A stretch of DNA of 64,000 nucleotides from Spirulina sp034932185. Lineage in GTDB: Bacteria; Cyanobacteriota; Cyanobacteriia; Cyanobacteriales; Spirulinaceae. The stretch lies in the NCBI RefSeq assembly GCF_034932185.1, contig NZ_JAYGHW010000039.1:10134-74133 (forward strand). Reading direction: 5' to 3'. The translations under genes were made by a program, and so were the position numbers. Shown in pieces: positions 43,044 to 52,586 of the stretch; position 1 is the first letter of the stretch; every line of letters begins with the position of its first letter. The notes under the pieces were generated by a model. That model worked only from the letters and a program-made list of their open reading frames with translations, was not told where the DNA came from and made no database searches.

Positions 43044-45311
43044 ATGGGGTCACTCTTGCCCCCTTCCTTTGCGCTAATGTCCTCCCAGCCCTTTCAAGCC
43101 GCCTACGACAGTTTGCATAATCTGGGCATACTCTTGGTACAGTTTTTGCAAAACCTGCGGGCCAAACAGGTGGCCCCCGAAGAGGATCGCTCAACCCTCC
43201 AGGATTTAGAACTGGAAATTCAACAGGCCTTGATGGCACTGAAGGAGCAACGCTACCAAGTGGCGGTGATTGCGGCCATGAAGGCGGGAAAAAGTACATT
43301 CCTCAATGCGCTGATTGGTGCGGATGTGCTCGCATCGGAAACAGAATCCTGTACGGTGTGCCGGACGGAAATTAAGGCGATCGCCCCTGGTGAAATCCCC
43401 TACCTCCTCGAATACCGGGAAAACGAACGTCACCCCGTCACCCTCGCCCAGGGGGATTCCCACCTCATTCGTCAACAATTTTTGCAACGCACCCATTGGA
43501 TCCGCGCCACAGGGAACCGCGATCGCACCACCCGCTTTGAACTCTATCACCCCATCACCGCCCTCACCCCCTACACCGCCCTCCATGGCTTCACCCTCGT
43601 CGATACCCCCGGCCCCAACGAATGGCGCGATGCTGCCCTCGACACCCTCGATCTGCGGGAAACCACCCTCGCCGCCCTCCGCAACTGTGATGTGATCCTC
43701 TTCATCCTTGACTACTCCTCCTTTAAAGAAAGCACCAACTCCGAACTATTGCGGCAACTCACCCAAGAACGCGGCGAATTCCTCAATCGTAGCCAGCGGG
43801 CCATTTATTTCATCCTCAATAAAATTGATCGCAAAACCGAAGAAGACCGCCCCATTGCCCATGTTATCGACGATTTGCGCCGCAGTCTGCAAGCATTCGG
43901 CATTCATAATCCGATTGTTTATCCCGCTAGTGCTTGGCAAGGATTACTCGCTAAACTGATTCAAAATAACACCGCCACCGATATCCATTTAAAAGACTTT
44001 AAACGGTTTTTTAGTGGTCGTTATGCCCAAGAAACCCCCAACGGCGATCTGATCCTCCCTTCCCCGCAAAAACTTGCCCATCAAGCCCTCAAAGATAGCC
44101 TGATCCCCAATATTGAGCGGTCAATTTTATCAGATATTGTCCGTAATTCCGGTTGGAACCTATTGCGAGATATCACCGCCCGCCTCGATCGCTCCGCCCA
44201 TGCCGTCGAAGACATCCTCAACACGCGCATCCAAGGCTGGAGCATGGAAATCAAACCCCTGCGGCAAAAAATGGAGGAATATAAACGGCTGGCGAAAAAC
44301 GCCATTGTTCAGATTCGCGGTGTGAAGCGGTTAGTCGAAGATCAAGAGCAAAAATTAGTGGCGCAATTTCGTTGGCAAATTACTGATTTTGCCACCCGTG
44401 CGAAACTGGCAATTCAGCAGGAATTTGAATTGTTTGTCCAATATCGCTTTTCAGACTTTAACCCCTATGCCAGTCCTGAACCCCCAGAGCCGACCGAAGA
44501 AAGTGCAGAGCCGGAACCGCTGAATTTTTCCGTACCGCAAAAACTCGCGGATTCCTTTAAAAAAGTGGTGCGCAATTTTGTCGTTGAAGATGCGGAAGAT
44601 CCCTATGTGATTCAATGCCAAAGTGAGGCAGAGGTGGAGCAGGTCAAGGCGGATATTAATCGCTTTTGCTCAATTTTGATTAAAGATTGGTGGACGAATA
44701 CCCAGGATCATCTTTCTCGCTATGGGACACAAATTCGGCGGGAGTTGGTGGATGAGATGCAGCGTAATATTCAGCCGATTTCCGATGAGCTTTCCCAATA
44801 TCTCGGCGATGCCCTGCAAATTTCGATGAATATTAACCCGATCCAAATGCTGATCTTTGATTTCCAAGGCATTGATACCCAGGTGCAACGCCAGACGGAA
44901 AATTATAGTCGCTGGACGCGGGAAAAAAAAACCGCCCTCTGTCGGGATTATGAGGTGGATATTCAGGTGGATGATCACCGCTCCTATTATGAAATTGATC
45001 TGCGCCAAACAATTCAGGCGATTCAGCGGGAAATCGATGCTCAGACGCGGGGGAGTTTGATTGTAGTGGAGCGGGTGATTAAGCAACAGGTGGGGGAAGA
45101 TTTTGCCGTGGTGGAAAAACAAATTAATGACTATATTAATCGGTTTTTATTAGAGTTTGAGCGGTTGGTGAAGGAGCGGGAAACGCGGGAAGCCCAAGTC
45201 GATCAAATTTTGGCGTTTCTCGAACTGCAAAAACAAGGGTTAGACCGCTATTTGGTCAAGCTCAGTGAGTTACAGCGATTACTCGACAGTTGGCGATCGC
45301 CTTCGGTATAA
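43044..45311 (+). CDS. Dynamin-family GTPase
   Basis: A large GTPase of 755 residues related to bacterial dynamin-like proteins that remodel membranes. G1 loop IAAMKAGKSTFLNALIG (about 77-93), G3 VDTPGPNEW (about 188-196), G4 LNKIDRK (about 253-259) and a long helical stalk region (about 380-750) with alternating charged residues, for example REKKTALCRDYEVDIQVDDH. No transmembrane helix is obvious. The ATG at 43044 is chosen because AAGGA lies 8 bases upstream; ATG 43077 is possible. Single gene before exbB. Confidence 0.88.
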   Translation: MGSLLPPSFALMSSQPFQAAYDSLHNLGILLVQFLQNLRAKQVAPEEDRSTLQDLELEIQQALMALKEQRYQVAVIAAMKAGKSTFLNALIGADVLASETESCTVCRTEIKAIAPGEIPYLLEYRENERHPVTLAQGDSHLIRQQFLQRTHWIRATGNRDRTTRFELYHPITALTPYTALHGFTLVDTPGPNEWRDAALDTLDLRETTLAALRNCDVILFILDYSSFKESTNSELLRQLTQERGEFLNRSQRAIYFILNKIDRKTEEDRPIAHVIDDLRRSLQAFGIHNPIVYPASAWQGLLAKLIQNNTATDIHLKDFKRFFSGRYAQETPNGDLILPSPQKLAHQALKDSLIPNIERSILSDIVRNSGWNLLRDITARLDRSAHAVEDILNTRIQGWSMEIKPLRQKMEEYKRLAKNAIVQIRGVKRLVEDQEQKLVAQFRWQITDFATRAKLAIQQEFELFVQYRFSDFNPYASPEPPEPTEESAEPEPLNFSVPQKLADSFKKVVRNFVVEDAEDPYVIQCQSEAEVEQVKADINRFCSILIKDWWTNTQDHLSRYGTQIRRELVDEMQRNIQPISDELSQYLGDALQISMNINPIQMLIFDFQGIDTQVQRQTENYSRWTREKKTALCRDYEVDIQVDDHRSYYEIDLRQTIQAIQREIDAQTRGSLIVVERVIKQQVGEDFAVVEKQINDYINRFLLEFERLVKERETREAQVDQILAFLELQKQGLDRYLVKLSELQRLLDSWRSPSV

Positions 45312-45359
45312 TCACCCTTGATCAGCGCATTGCTATTGGTTCAAGCAGGATAAAACACT

Positions 45360-46028
45360 GTGACATTTCAAGACATCATTGATAAAGGTGGGGTAGCCAT
45401 CTGGCCCCTCCTGTTCCTCTCGATCCTGGCCATGGGGGCCATTTTTGATCGCCTCTGGTTTTGGTCACGGGTGCTGCTCCAAGAGCGGCAGATCCTGATG
45501 AGCATCATGGACACCGCCTATCGCAACTGGGATGCAGCGGTGGAAGTGGCACGGGACTATCGGGATCACCCCATGGGTCGCTTTTTTTTCACACCCCTTA
45601 ACCTCCAAGAACCGGAGCCGGAGGTCTTTCACCTAGCCCTCGAAGCCGCCGCCGATGATGAATTGGCGATGATGCGGCGGGGCGATAAGGTGCTGGAAGC
45701 GGTGATCGCCCTTTCGCCCTTACTGGGGTTATTGGGGACGGTGTTGGGTCTGATTAATTCCCTCGGTTCGATTAGCATCAGTGACTTGGGAACCGCTTCC
45801 ACGGCCGGTGTCACCTTGGGGATCGGGGAATCACTGATCTCCACAGCAGCGGGTTTGGTGGTGGCGATTATCAGCCTTGCCTTTTATCGCCTGTTTCAAG
45901 CCTTCCTCTTTGGCCAAATCCGGGTTTTTCGCAAGGCGGGCAGTGATTTAGAGCTACTCTATCGCCAACGTTGGGCGGATGTGGAACTGTCCAAAAATCC
46001 CACCCCTAAGAAAATTTTAGAGATTTAG
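45360..46028 (+). CDS. MotA/TolQ/ExbB proton-channel family protein
   Basis: A 222-residue inner-membrane protein with three main hydrophobic segments: AIWPLLFLSILAMGAIFDRL, AVIALSPLLGLLGTVLGLIN and LISTAAGLVVAIISLAFYRL. The family motif LSPLLGLLGTVLGL is intact. With ExbD it forms an energy transducer that couples the proton motive force to an outer-membrane or cell-wall process. The start is a GTG at 45360, about 48 bases after the dynamin gene. The next gene starts 4 bases downstream. Confidence 0.92.
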   Translation: MTFQDIIDKGGVAIWPLLFLSILAMGAIFDRLWFWSRVLLQERQILMSIMDTAYRNWDAAVEVARDYRDHPMGRFFFTPLNLQEPEPEVFHLALEAAADDELAMMRRGDKVLEAVIALSPLLGLLGTVLGLINSLGSISISDLGTASTAGVTLGIGESLISTAAGLVVAIISLAFYRLFQAFLFGQIRVFRKAGSDLELLYRQRWADVELSKNPTPKKILEI

Positions 46029-46032
46029 CCCT

Positions 46033-46680
46033 ATGACCCCATCCACACCGCAAAAACCCCGCAAACGCGCCCCCACTCCCGCCACCCATCCCCTCACCCT
46101 CTGGCAGGATACCCACAAACAGCAGGAGGAAGTGCGCATTGAGATCATTCCCCTCATTGACGTGATTTTCTGTATTTTGACGTTCTTTATCTTGGCGGCG
46201 GTGGGGGTTTCGCGGCAGCAGGCGATTAGCTTGAACCTCCCCAAGGCCTCCACAGGATCAGCCCAGATGCAGGATATGCTGATCATCAGTTTGGATGATT
46301 TTGGCCAGGTCTATGTGGAGCAAAGCCCCGTTTCCACAAGGAATCAACTCTCCCAAGCGGTGAGCAATTATATGCTCACCAGCCCCAATGGTTTGATGGT
46401 GCTCTATGCCTCGAAGGAAGCCCGTTATGATGAGGTGATTCAGGTGTTGGATATTTTGCGGGAAGTGGGGGGCGATCGCATCGCCCTCGCCACATTGCCC
46501 GGTGGCCAAGCCATCCCAGAAACCCAACCCAACCCCCTTGATCCCCCTCAACCCATCGAACCCAATCCCTTAGCACCGGAGTTAGCCCCCCTCGATCCCT
46601 ACGGTGTGCCGGCCCCTGAACTAGAAACCCCCAATGAGCTAGAACCGCCTGGGGGCGTTGAGTTACCCCTCGCCCCCTAA
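46033..46680 (+). CDS. ExbD/TolR-family biopolymer transport protein
   Basis: A 215-residue protein with a single N-terminal membrane helix carrying the family aspartate (IIPLIDVIFCILTFFILAAV), then a periplasmic domain (MLIISLDDFGQVYVEQSPVS) and a Pro-rich C-terminal tail. The Asp in PLIDVIF is the proton-pathway residue. No TonB gene is adjacent. Its stop overlaps the convergent rhomboid gene by a few bases. Confidence 0.92.
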   Translation: MTPSTPQKPRKRAPTPATHPLTLWQDTHKQQEEVRIEIIPLIDVIFCILTFFILAAVGVSRQQAISLNLPKASTGSAQMQDMLIISLDDFGQVYVEQSPVSTRNQLSQAVSNYMLTSPNGLMVLYASKEARYDEVIQVLDILREVGGDRIALATLPGGQAIPETQPNPLDPPQPIEPNPLAPELAPLDPYGVPAPELETPNELEPPGGVELPLAP

Positions 46681-47306
46681 ATGCGGCCATCCCCACGAAC
46701 GCGGCTCAGGGAACGGGCCGCCAACACACCGCCAATAAAGCCAAACAGATGCCCCTGCCAAGAAATCCCCGGTTGGCCGGGAAGCACGCCCCAGATCACG
46801 CTGCCATAGAGGAAGAAAACGAGGAGGGAGAGGGCAATGGAAGGAATATTCCGCTCAAAATAGCCCCGGAAGAGGAGAAAGCCAAAATAGCCGTAGATCA
46901 AGCCACTGGCTCCAATGTGAACGGAGCCGGGAGAGCCAAGCAGCCAGGTTCCTAAACCCGCCACAACCATTGTCCAAGCGGTGACGGTGAAAAAATCCCT
47001 TGTCTGTTGCACCATCACCAGCCAACCGAGGATCAGAAAAGGAACCGTATTGGCGATGAGATGGCCCCAGCCGCCATGGAGGAAGGGGGCGAAGAGAATA
47101 CCCCGTAGCCCAATCAGGTTATAGGGGACAATGCCGAAGCGATCCAACCCTCCCCGCATCAGGTGCTGAAAAATAAATTGGTCGAGAATTTCTAAAACCC
47201 AGAATGTGGTGACAAAAAAGCCAAGAATTTGAATCTGGGTTTGGAGTTCTTCGCGAACAGACTCTTTATCCGGGTGGCGCATGATTTTTGAAAAAGGCAA
47301 CTTCAT
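46677..47306 (-). CDS. Rhomboid-family intramembrane serine protease
   Basis: A 209-residue membrane protein with about six helices. The catalytic dyad is visible: serine in HIGASGLIYGYFGFLLFRG (GASG) and histidine in SWQGHLFGFIGGVLAA. The family is thus complete in motif. It cleaves substrates within the membrane; the substrate here is unknown. Start at ATG 47306; terminal codons overlap exbD. Confidence 0.93.
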   Translation of the reverse strand: MKLPFSKIMRHPDKESVREELQTQIQILGFFVTTFWVLEILDQFIFQHLMRGGLDRFGIVPYNLIGLRGILFAPFLHGGWGHLIANTVPFLILGWLVMVQQTRDFFTVTAWTMVVAGLGTWLLGSPGSVHIGASGLIYGYFGFLLFRGYFERNIPSIALSLLVFFLYGSVIWGVLPGQPGISWQGHLFGFIGGVLAARSLSRVRGDGRI

Positions 47307-47391
47307 CTAGTATGGCATTCTCGCTTTGGGGATCAAGCCGGGGAGAGGGGAGGATATAGTGGGAGTACAAGGCAGTGATGAAGGGGGAAAG

Positions 47392-48147
47392 ATGGTAAAA
47401 CTGGGCTGGATGGGGATGATCACTGGATTAGCGGTGGGAATAAGCCTACCCCTAGGGGCAACGGTACAAGACCCGGCATTGATTCGGGAATTGGATCAGA
47501 ATATTCAGGAATTGCTGATAACCCGACGGTGCGATCGCTGCAACCTCACCACCGCCAACCTCAGCCGCCGCCCCCTAGAGCGGGTTTCGCTGCGAACCGC
47601 TGTCCTCAATGGGGCCAACCTCAGTTTTGCCAACCTCAGTTTTGCCAATGTGCGCGGCTCTAGCCTCAACGGGGCCAACCTCACCGCCGCCCATCTGCGC
47701 TACACCCACCTCACCGGCAGTGCTCTCCGCCGCGCCATTCTCGACAATGCGACGCTCTTTGCGGCCCAACTCCAAGGCACCGATTTGAGTGAGGCTCAAC
47801 TGCAACGGACGGATTTAATCAACGCTGACCTCACCGCCGCCAACCTCAACCGTGCCACTCTCACCCAGAGCCACGCCCAAGACGCAAATTTTGCCGGGGT
47901 GGATTTCACCTGGGCAAATTTGCAAAGCACGGATTTTTACGGAGCTAACTTTACCGCCGCCACGTTTGATCACACCGATTTACGAGGAGCCAACCTTACC
48001 AACGCCGATTTAACCGATGCCAATTTCCGTGATGCCCTGCTCAGTGGAGCGGATTTTACCGATGCGGTTTTATGTCGGACGGTGATGCCCGATGGCAATA
48101 TTGTTGGGGCGGATTGTGAGGATGCCCCCACTGCCGATATTCCGTAG
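47392..48147 (+). CDS. Exported pentapeptide-repeat protein
   Basis: A 251-residue protein with signal peptide MVKLGWMGMITGLAVGISLP. From about residue 55 to 235 it consists of A(D/N)LxX repeats (GANLSFANLSFANV, ADLTAANLNRATL, RGANLTNADLTDANF and others), which form a right-handed quadrilateral beta-helix. A pair of cysteines (RCDRC) lies near the repeat start. Function unknown; a periplasmic or thylakoid-lumen location is inferred. The start is ATG 47392, after GGGGGAAAG. The stop TAG is supplied by the left terminal repeat of the MITE-like element. Confidence 0.9.
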   Translation: MVKLGWMGMITGLAVGISLPLGATVQDPALIRELDQNIQELLITRRCDRCNLTTANLSRRPLERVSLRTAVLNGANLSFANLSFANVRGSSLNGANLTAAHLRYTHLTGSALRRAILDNATLFAAQLQGTDLSEAQLQRTDLINADLTAANLNRATLTQSHAQDANFAGVDFTWANLQSTDFYGANFTAATFDHTDLRGANLTNADLTDANFRDALLSGADFTDAVLCRTVMPDGNIVGADCEDAPTADIP

Positions 48148-48336
48148 GTTGCTCAATAAATGGTGCGTCAATGGTGCGTCAGCCGTTCCGCTTCTCTTTT
48201 TCGTCCTGGCTTAATCGCTCTGACGCACCCTACGCCTTGATTGTAGGGTGCGTCAGAGCGGATCAATGATCATACTGATGATCCATTTGTTTCTGACGGA
48301 CCATTGACCAAGATCAAGAGTCTAAACCTGCGGAAT
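48139..48336. mobile_element. MITE-like hairpin element, copy 2
   Basis: A 198-base copy of the element at 8889. Ends ATTCCGTAGGTT (48139-48150) and AACCTGCGGAAT (48325-48336). Inner pair TCAATGGTGCGTCAG (48168-48182) with CTGACGGACCATTGA (48293-48307). The central stem CGCTCTGACGCACCCTAC (48216-48233) pairs perfectly with 48243-48260. It lies between the convergent pentapeptide and deacetylase genes; its left end provides the TAG stop of the former. Confidence 0.82.
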
Positions 48337-48342
48337 GTGAGT

Positions 48343-49257
48343 TTAAACCAACACCTCCAGCGTTGCTACCACCGCCGCCCCCAAGGCCGGTAAATCATAG
48401 CCCCCTTCCAACCCAAAAAAGAGGCGGGGGGCTAGGGGGCGGATTTGTTGGGTGAGTTGGGCAAAATCGGCGGGCTGGAGACAGATGGAGGCAAGGGGAT
48501 CGGCGTGGAGGGCATCGTAACCCGCGCTGACGATCAACAGATCGGGCTGAAATTGGCTTAAAAACGGGATCACCTGCTGAGTAAAGGCGGTTTGGTATGT
48601 CGGAAAAAGGCTGTTGGGGGGGATGGGAATATTGAGGACATTGCCATGATGGCCTTGATCGCTGGCCCGGCCTGTACCGGGGTAGGCGGGGGATTGGTGG
48701 AGGGAGCAATAGCAAATCGCTGGATTATTTTCGATCAGATCCTGCGTACCATTGCCGTGGTGAACATCCCAATCCAGAATAGCGACGCGATGAATCCCCG
48801 GTTGGGCAAGGGCATAATGGGCGGCGATCGCCCCATTCCCCAACAAACAAAACCCCATCCCCATTTTGGCAGTGGCATGGTGGCCGGGGGGACGGGCGAG
48901 AACAAAGGCAGGCTCATTCCTCAGGGCAAAATCCACGCCATCGAGCCAAGCATTGACTGCTAATAAGGCCACATCATAACTATCAGGGGATACCGGCGTA
49001 TCTAGATCCAATGCGCCCCCCCCAGGCCGCTGGGCGAGGTGTTGGAGCAATTCGAGGTATTGGGGATCATGGATTTGCGTAATCCAAGGGAGGGGATCGC
49101 GCTCCGTTAAAGGGGTGGGAAGATGCCAAGCGAGGCGATCGCCCCAAGGCGCAGCCCGCAGCGCCTCCACAATCGCCGTCAGCCGTTGGGGGCATTCGGG
49201 ATGGCCGAGGCCGGTGAGGTGGTCGAGGAAGCGATCGCTATAAATGAGGGCAACCAT
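48343..49257 (-). CDS. Histone deacetylase-family (class II-like) hydrolase
   Basis: A 304-residue zinc amidohydrolase related to acetylpolyamine amidohydrolases and bacterial deacetylases. Motifs: RPPGHHATAKMGMGFCLLGN, RVAILDWDVHHGNGTQDLIE (metal Asp and His) and SAGYDALHADPLASICLQP (second Asp). These indicate an intact active site. The natural substrate in cyanobacteria is not known. Start at ATG 49257, next to a short tandem repeat tract. Confidence 0.92.
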   Translation of the reverse strand: MVALIYSDRFLDHLTGLGHPECPQRLTAIVEALRAAPWGDRLAWHLPTPLTERDPLPWITQIHDPQYLELLQHLAQRPGGGALDLDTPVSPDSYDVALLAVNAWLDGVDFALRNEPAFVLARPPGHHATAKMGMGFCLLGNGAIAAHYALAQPGIHRVAILDWDVHHGNGTQDLIENNPAICYCSLHQSPAYPGTGRASDQGHHGNVLNIPIPPNSLFPTYQTAFTQQVIPFLSQFQPDLLIVSAGYDALHADPLASICLQPADFAQLTQQIRPLAPRLFFGLEGGYDLPALGAAVVATLEVLV

Positions 49258-49293
49258 GGGGGGAGTGGGGAGTAGGGAGTAAAATAAATGGGC

Positions 49294-49345
49294 CTAGGGG
49301 CGAAAAATTTTTGTGCCTCCGGCAGGCTTACGCCAACGCCCCTAC
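49294..49345. repeat. GGGGCGAAAAATTTTT composite repeat (inverted orientation)
   Basis: TAGGGGCGAAAAATTTTTGT, then GCCTCCGGCAGGCTTACGCC and AACGCCCCTAC, the reverse of the copy at 40313. Confidence 0.85.
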
Positions 49346-49384
49346 AATGTTGTGGTTCATGACTGAAAATTTGTCAACTATTCC

Positions 49385-51385
49385 CTATTCAACCTCCTGC
49401 TCAATGGGAATGGTAACTCTAAACTCTGTCCCGGCTCCAGGTTGCGATTGACAAACTAATTCCCCATGGTGTTTTTCGGTAATAATTTGATAACTAATGG
49501 CTAGCCCTAGGCCTGTGCCTTTCCCTAACGGTTTTGTTGTAAAAAAGGGATCAAAAAGGCGGCGTTGAATGCTGGGGGGAATGCCGGGGCCATTGTCCAT
49601 AAAGCGGATTTGAATCCCTTTGCCGGTGGGTAAGATTTCAGTAGTGATCACAATTTGGCTGGGTTTTTGCTTTTGTTCCGGTTGGCCGTCCCGCTCTTCG
49701 AGGGCATCAATGGCATTGCTGAGAATATTCATGAATACTTGATTTAACTGTCCGGCATAGCCTTGAATTTTAGGCAAATCAGCATAGTTTTTGATCACGA
49801 TAATCCCCACGGAATCCGCCCGGGGCTTGAGGCGATTTTGCAAAATCATTAATGTACTTTCTAACCCTTCGTAAATATCCACCAGCTTCATTTCCGCTTC
49901 ATCCATCCGGGAAAAATGGCGCAGGGAAACGACAATTTCTTTAATCCGATCTGCTCCGACTTGAAGCGAGGCAAAGAGTTGAGGCAGATCTTCGATCAAG
50001 AATTCCAGATCAATGGCTTCGATTTCTTCCTGAATGGCAGAGGCGGGTTGGGGGTAGGTGGTTTGGTAGAGGGCGATGAGGTTGAGGAGGTCTTGAATAT
50101 AGTTTTCGGCATGGCTGAGGTTGCCGTAAATGAAGTTAACGGGGTTATTGATTTCGTGGGCGACTCCCGCGAGTAATTGCCCCAAACTAGACATTTTTTC
50201 AAGTTCTAACAGTTGGTTTTGACTGCGTTGGAGTTGAAATTCTAATTGTTTGCGATCAGTGATATCAAGGAGAATACCAAAGAGATGGGAGACTTCCCCC
50301 TGTTCGGTGCGGCGGGGCTGGCCTTGGGCGTGGATATAGCGCAGACTTTGATCGGAGCGGATGATCCGAAATTCTAAATCATAGGGATCTTCATGGTAGA
50401 TCGTGTTGTAGAGGGTGGTGTAAAACCGTTGGCGATCGCCTTCATGGATTAAATCCACCTGACGATCCAAACTGGGGGGAGCCTGTTCTAAATTCAAGCC
50501 ATAAATGCGAAATACGCCCTCACTCCAAATCACTTCCCCCGTGAGAATATTCCATTCCCAAATCCCCACCTGGGCAAACTTTTGGGCGGTGTTCCAATTG
50601 GTTTCCTGCTGAATCATCGCCTGTTCAGCATTTTTGCGTTCTGTAATATCCTGACCCTCCGGTAGGAGATAGCACACCTCCCCCCGTTCATCGGTAATCG
50701 GCGTAATGGAAAAGTTCAACACCGTCACCTGTTCACCACGATAGACGGTGATTTCCCGCTGTACCCATTCCCCATTGGCGGCCTTGGCGATCGCCCCCTT
50801 CAACTTGGCCTGATTAGAAACCGACATCTCCCACCAAGGCACATCCCAAAACAACAGCCCCAGCACCGATTCCCGCTGCAACCGCGCCCAAGCCAGCGTC
50901 GTATTATTCACCTCCAAAATCTGCCCCTCTGGGGTGAGCAGCGCCATCAACTGCACCGAATGATCGATGATCATCCGGATATGCTCTTCCTGCTGTTGAC
51001 GGCGGAGGGCCTGCTTGCGCTGCTTGGTGAGGAGCGTACTCGACCACATCACCCCAGCAATTTTCCCCTGCGTATCCCGCCAAGGCGTGACATCCCAACG
51101 CACCCATTCCCGTTTACCTTGGGGGATGTTGAGTAATTCCCCTTCATTGCTGATGGAAATCCCTTTGAGGGCTTGCTCCAGGGCAGTTTGCCAATGGGGG
51201 GGCAACGTGGGCATCAATTCCCCGAATGTAGCCCCCTTGACCTGATCCGGTTGAATTTGGTGGATTTTACACCATAATTCACTGGCCACAATGCACCGTA
51301 ATCGCTGGTCAAAAACGGCGATCGCCATCGGAGATTGTTCAATCCAGAGGTGACTCAGGGGGCTAGTGGATTGGGGTTGAGCCAT
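49385..51385 (-). CDS. PAS-domain sensor histidine kinase
   Basis: A 666-residue cytoplasmic kinase with three PAS-type modules (about 30-140, 155-270 and 285-410; for example HLWIEQSPMAIAVFDQRLRC and VGIWEWNILTGEVIWSEGVF) followed by the catalytic core. H box LLAGVAHEINNPVNFIYGNL, N box IQGYAGQLNQVFMNILSNAI, G boxes DNGPGIPPSIQRRLFDPFFT and TKPLGKGTGLGLAISYQI. The start is the ATG at 51385 (MAQPQSTSP); the frame continues upstream but would overlap bioU. No partner regulator is adjacent. Confidence 0.91.
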   Translation of the reverse strand: MAQPQSTSPLSHLWIEQSPMAIAVFDQRLRCIVASELWCKIHQIQPDQVKGATFGELMPTLPPHWQTALEQALKGISISNEGELLNIPQGKREWVRWDVTPWRDTQGKIAGVMWSSTLLTKQRKQALRRQQQEEHIRMIIDHSVQLMALLTPEGQILEVNNTTLAWARLQRESVLGLLFWDVPWWEMSVSNQAKLKGAIAKAANGEWVQREITVYRGEQVTVLNFSITPITDERGEVCYLLPEGQDITERKNAEQAMIQQETNWNTAQKFAQVGIWEWNILTGEVIWSEGVFRIYGLNLEQAPPSLDRQVDLIHEGDRQRFYTTLYNTIYHEDPYDLEFRIIRSDQSLRYIHAQGQPRRTEQGEVSHLFGILLDITDRKQLEFQLQRSQNQLLELEKMSSLGQLLAGVAHEINNPVNFIYGNLSHAENYIQDLLNLIALYQTTYPQPASAIQEEIEAIDLEFLIEDLPQLFASLQVGADRIKEIVVSLRHFSRMDEAEMKLVDIYEGLESTLMILQNRLKPRADSVGIIVIKNYADLPKIQGYAGQLNQVFMNILSNAIDALEERDGQPEQKQKPSQIVITTEILPTGKGIQIRFMDNGPGIPPSIQRRLFDPFFTTKPLGKGTGLGLAISYQIITEKHHGELVCQSQPGAGTEFRVTIPIEQEVE

Positions 51386-51482
51386 GGGGGCAACAAAGGG
51401 GAATGCCTTCAGTGTAACGCGATCTGCTCTAGCCTCGAAGGGATCAGCGGTGGCGAGGCTAACGCAGGAAGAGGAGCATAAG

Positions 51483-52460
51483 TTAGCAGACAAATTGGGG
51501 CATGATCTCGGCGGCGGTAAACAGGCCCATTGTGCCGCGACGGTGGAGGTTGATCCCGGCTTTCAAATAGCCAAAGGCGGGGCCGCAGACATTGGCCGCC
51601 ATGCTGGTTTCATCCCCTAGGGTGAAGGTATGGGTGGAGGTTTTACCCTCGAAGGTGCGGCCGGTGATTTGCACATTGGTACTCAGGGGCTTTTTCGGGT
51701 TGCGGGTGTCCACAATTCCCCCCACGGTGACGCGATCTCGGCTACAAACCCCCGCCAATTCCAACATCAGATCATCGGCGTGCTCCATATTTTCCAGCGT
51801 AATGATGCCGTGCATCTGGTTTAACAGGGCTTCTACCTCGGCATCACTCATGGCCTGGGCTTTCTCAACGCTATAACCGGGCATATGGGCGATGTCTTCG
51901 CGGATCGTGGCGCGGTAGGCTTCCCAGTTGGCAATGCCCACGCCGAATGTAATTTTAACATGGTCAATTTCCGCATAGCTTTGGGCGGCAATCACCGCCG
52001 CAGCGGTGAGCAGGCCAGGGGTTGCACCGCAGCCGGTCATGTAGGTAATGCCAGCGGCCTGGAGGCGATCGCCCATCGAGATCAACTGCTCCATGGCGCT
52101 GGTGCGTTTTAGTGCATCCACCAACACCCCACGCCAACCGGCGGCCATAAATTGCTCCGCAACGCTGGCCATAAATGTATTAGGCAAATTGGGCAATGCC
52201 AAGAAATAGCCATCTACGCCGCCTTGGGCGATTAAGTCAGCGATGCTCGTCGGGGTGATCACGCCATAATGGGGCAGATGACCTAAAGAGCCTTGGTTTT
52301 GGTAAACGCCACAGCAGGCCGCCACATCTAACCCTTCAGGATGATAGGCATAACCCTGTTGATCCGCCGCTGCCACCAGACGCATTTCCGTTTTCCCCTC
52401 AAGCAGTCGCGCTGCGGCCTGCCCCAATCCACCAAACCCTAAAACACCAACGTTAATCAT
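51483..52460 (-). CDS. bioU: (S)-8-amino-7-oxononanoate synthase BioU
   Basis: A 325-residue Rossmann-fold protein of the saccharopine dehydrogenase-like group that replaces BioA in many cyanobacteria. BioU consumes its own lysine to make 7,8-diaminopelargonic acid in biotin synthesis. The N-terminal NAD(P) motif is VGVLGFGGLGQAAARLL. Lys118 in VDALKRTS is the likely suicide residue; in Synechocystis it is reported as Lys124 (from memory, alignment needed). A GCGATPGLLTAAAVIA loop follows. Length matches. It is a single-gene unit here. An alternative reading as a generic saccharopine dehydrogenase is less specific. Confidence 0.8.
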   Translation of the reverse strand: MINVGVLGFGGLGQAAARLLEGKTEMRLVAAADQQGYAYHPEGLDVAACCGVYQNQGSLGHLPHYGVITPTSIADLIAQGGVDGYFLALPNLPNTFMASVAEQFMAAGWRGVLVDALKRTSAMEQLISMGDRLQAAGITYMTGCGATPGLLTAAAVIAAQSYAEIDHVKITFGVGIANWEAYRATIREDIAHMPGYSVEKAQAMSDAEVEALLNQMHGIITLENMEHADDLMLELAGVCSRDRVTVGGIVDTRNPKKPLSTNVQITGRTFEGKTSTHTFTLGDETSMAANVCGPAFGYLKAGINLHRRGTMGLFTAAEIMPQFVC

Positions 52461-52586
52461 TTTGACCTCCTAATCCTGAGATCCTCCATTATCCCCCGTG
52501 GCCGGCCCCCTAGAGCAATCCGCCGCAACGGGGATCAACGCCTGTGCTAGCGTAGGAATTACCCCAGGTTAAACCCCAAGATTGCT

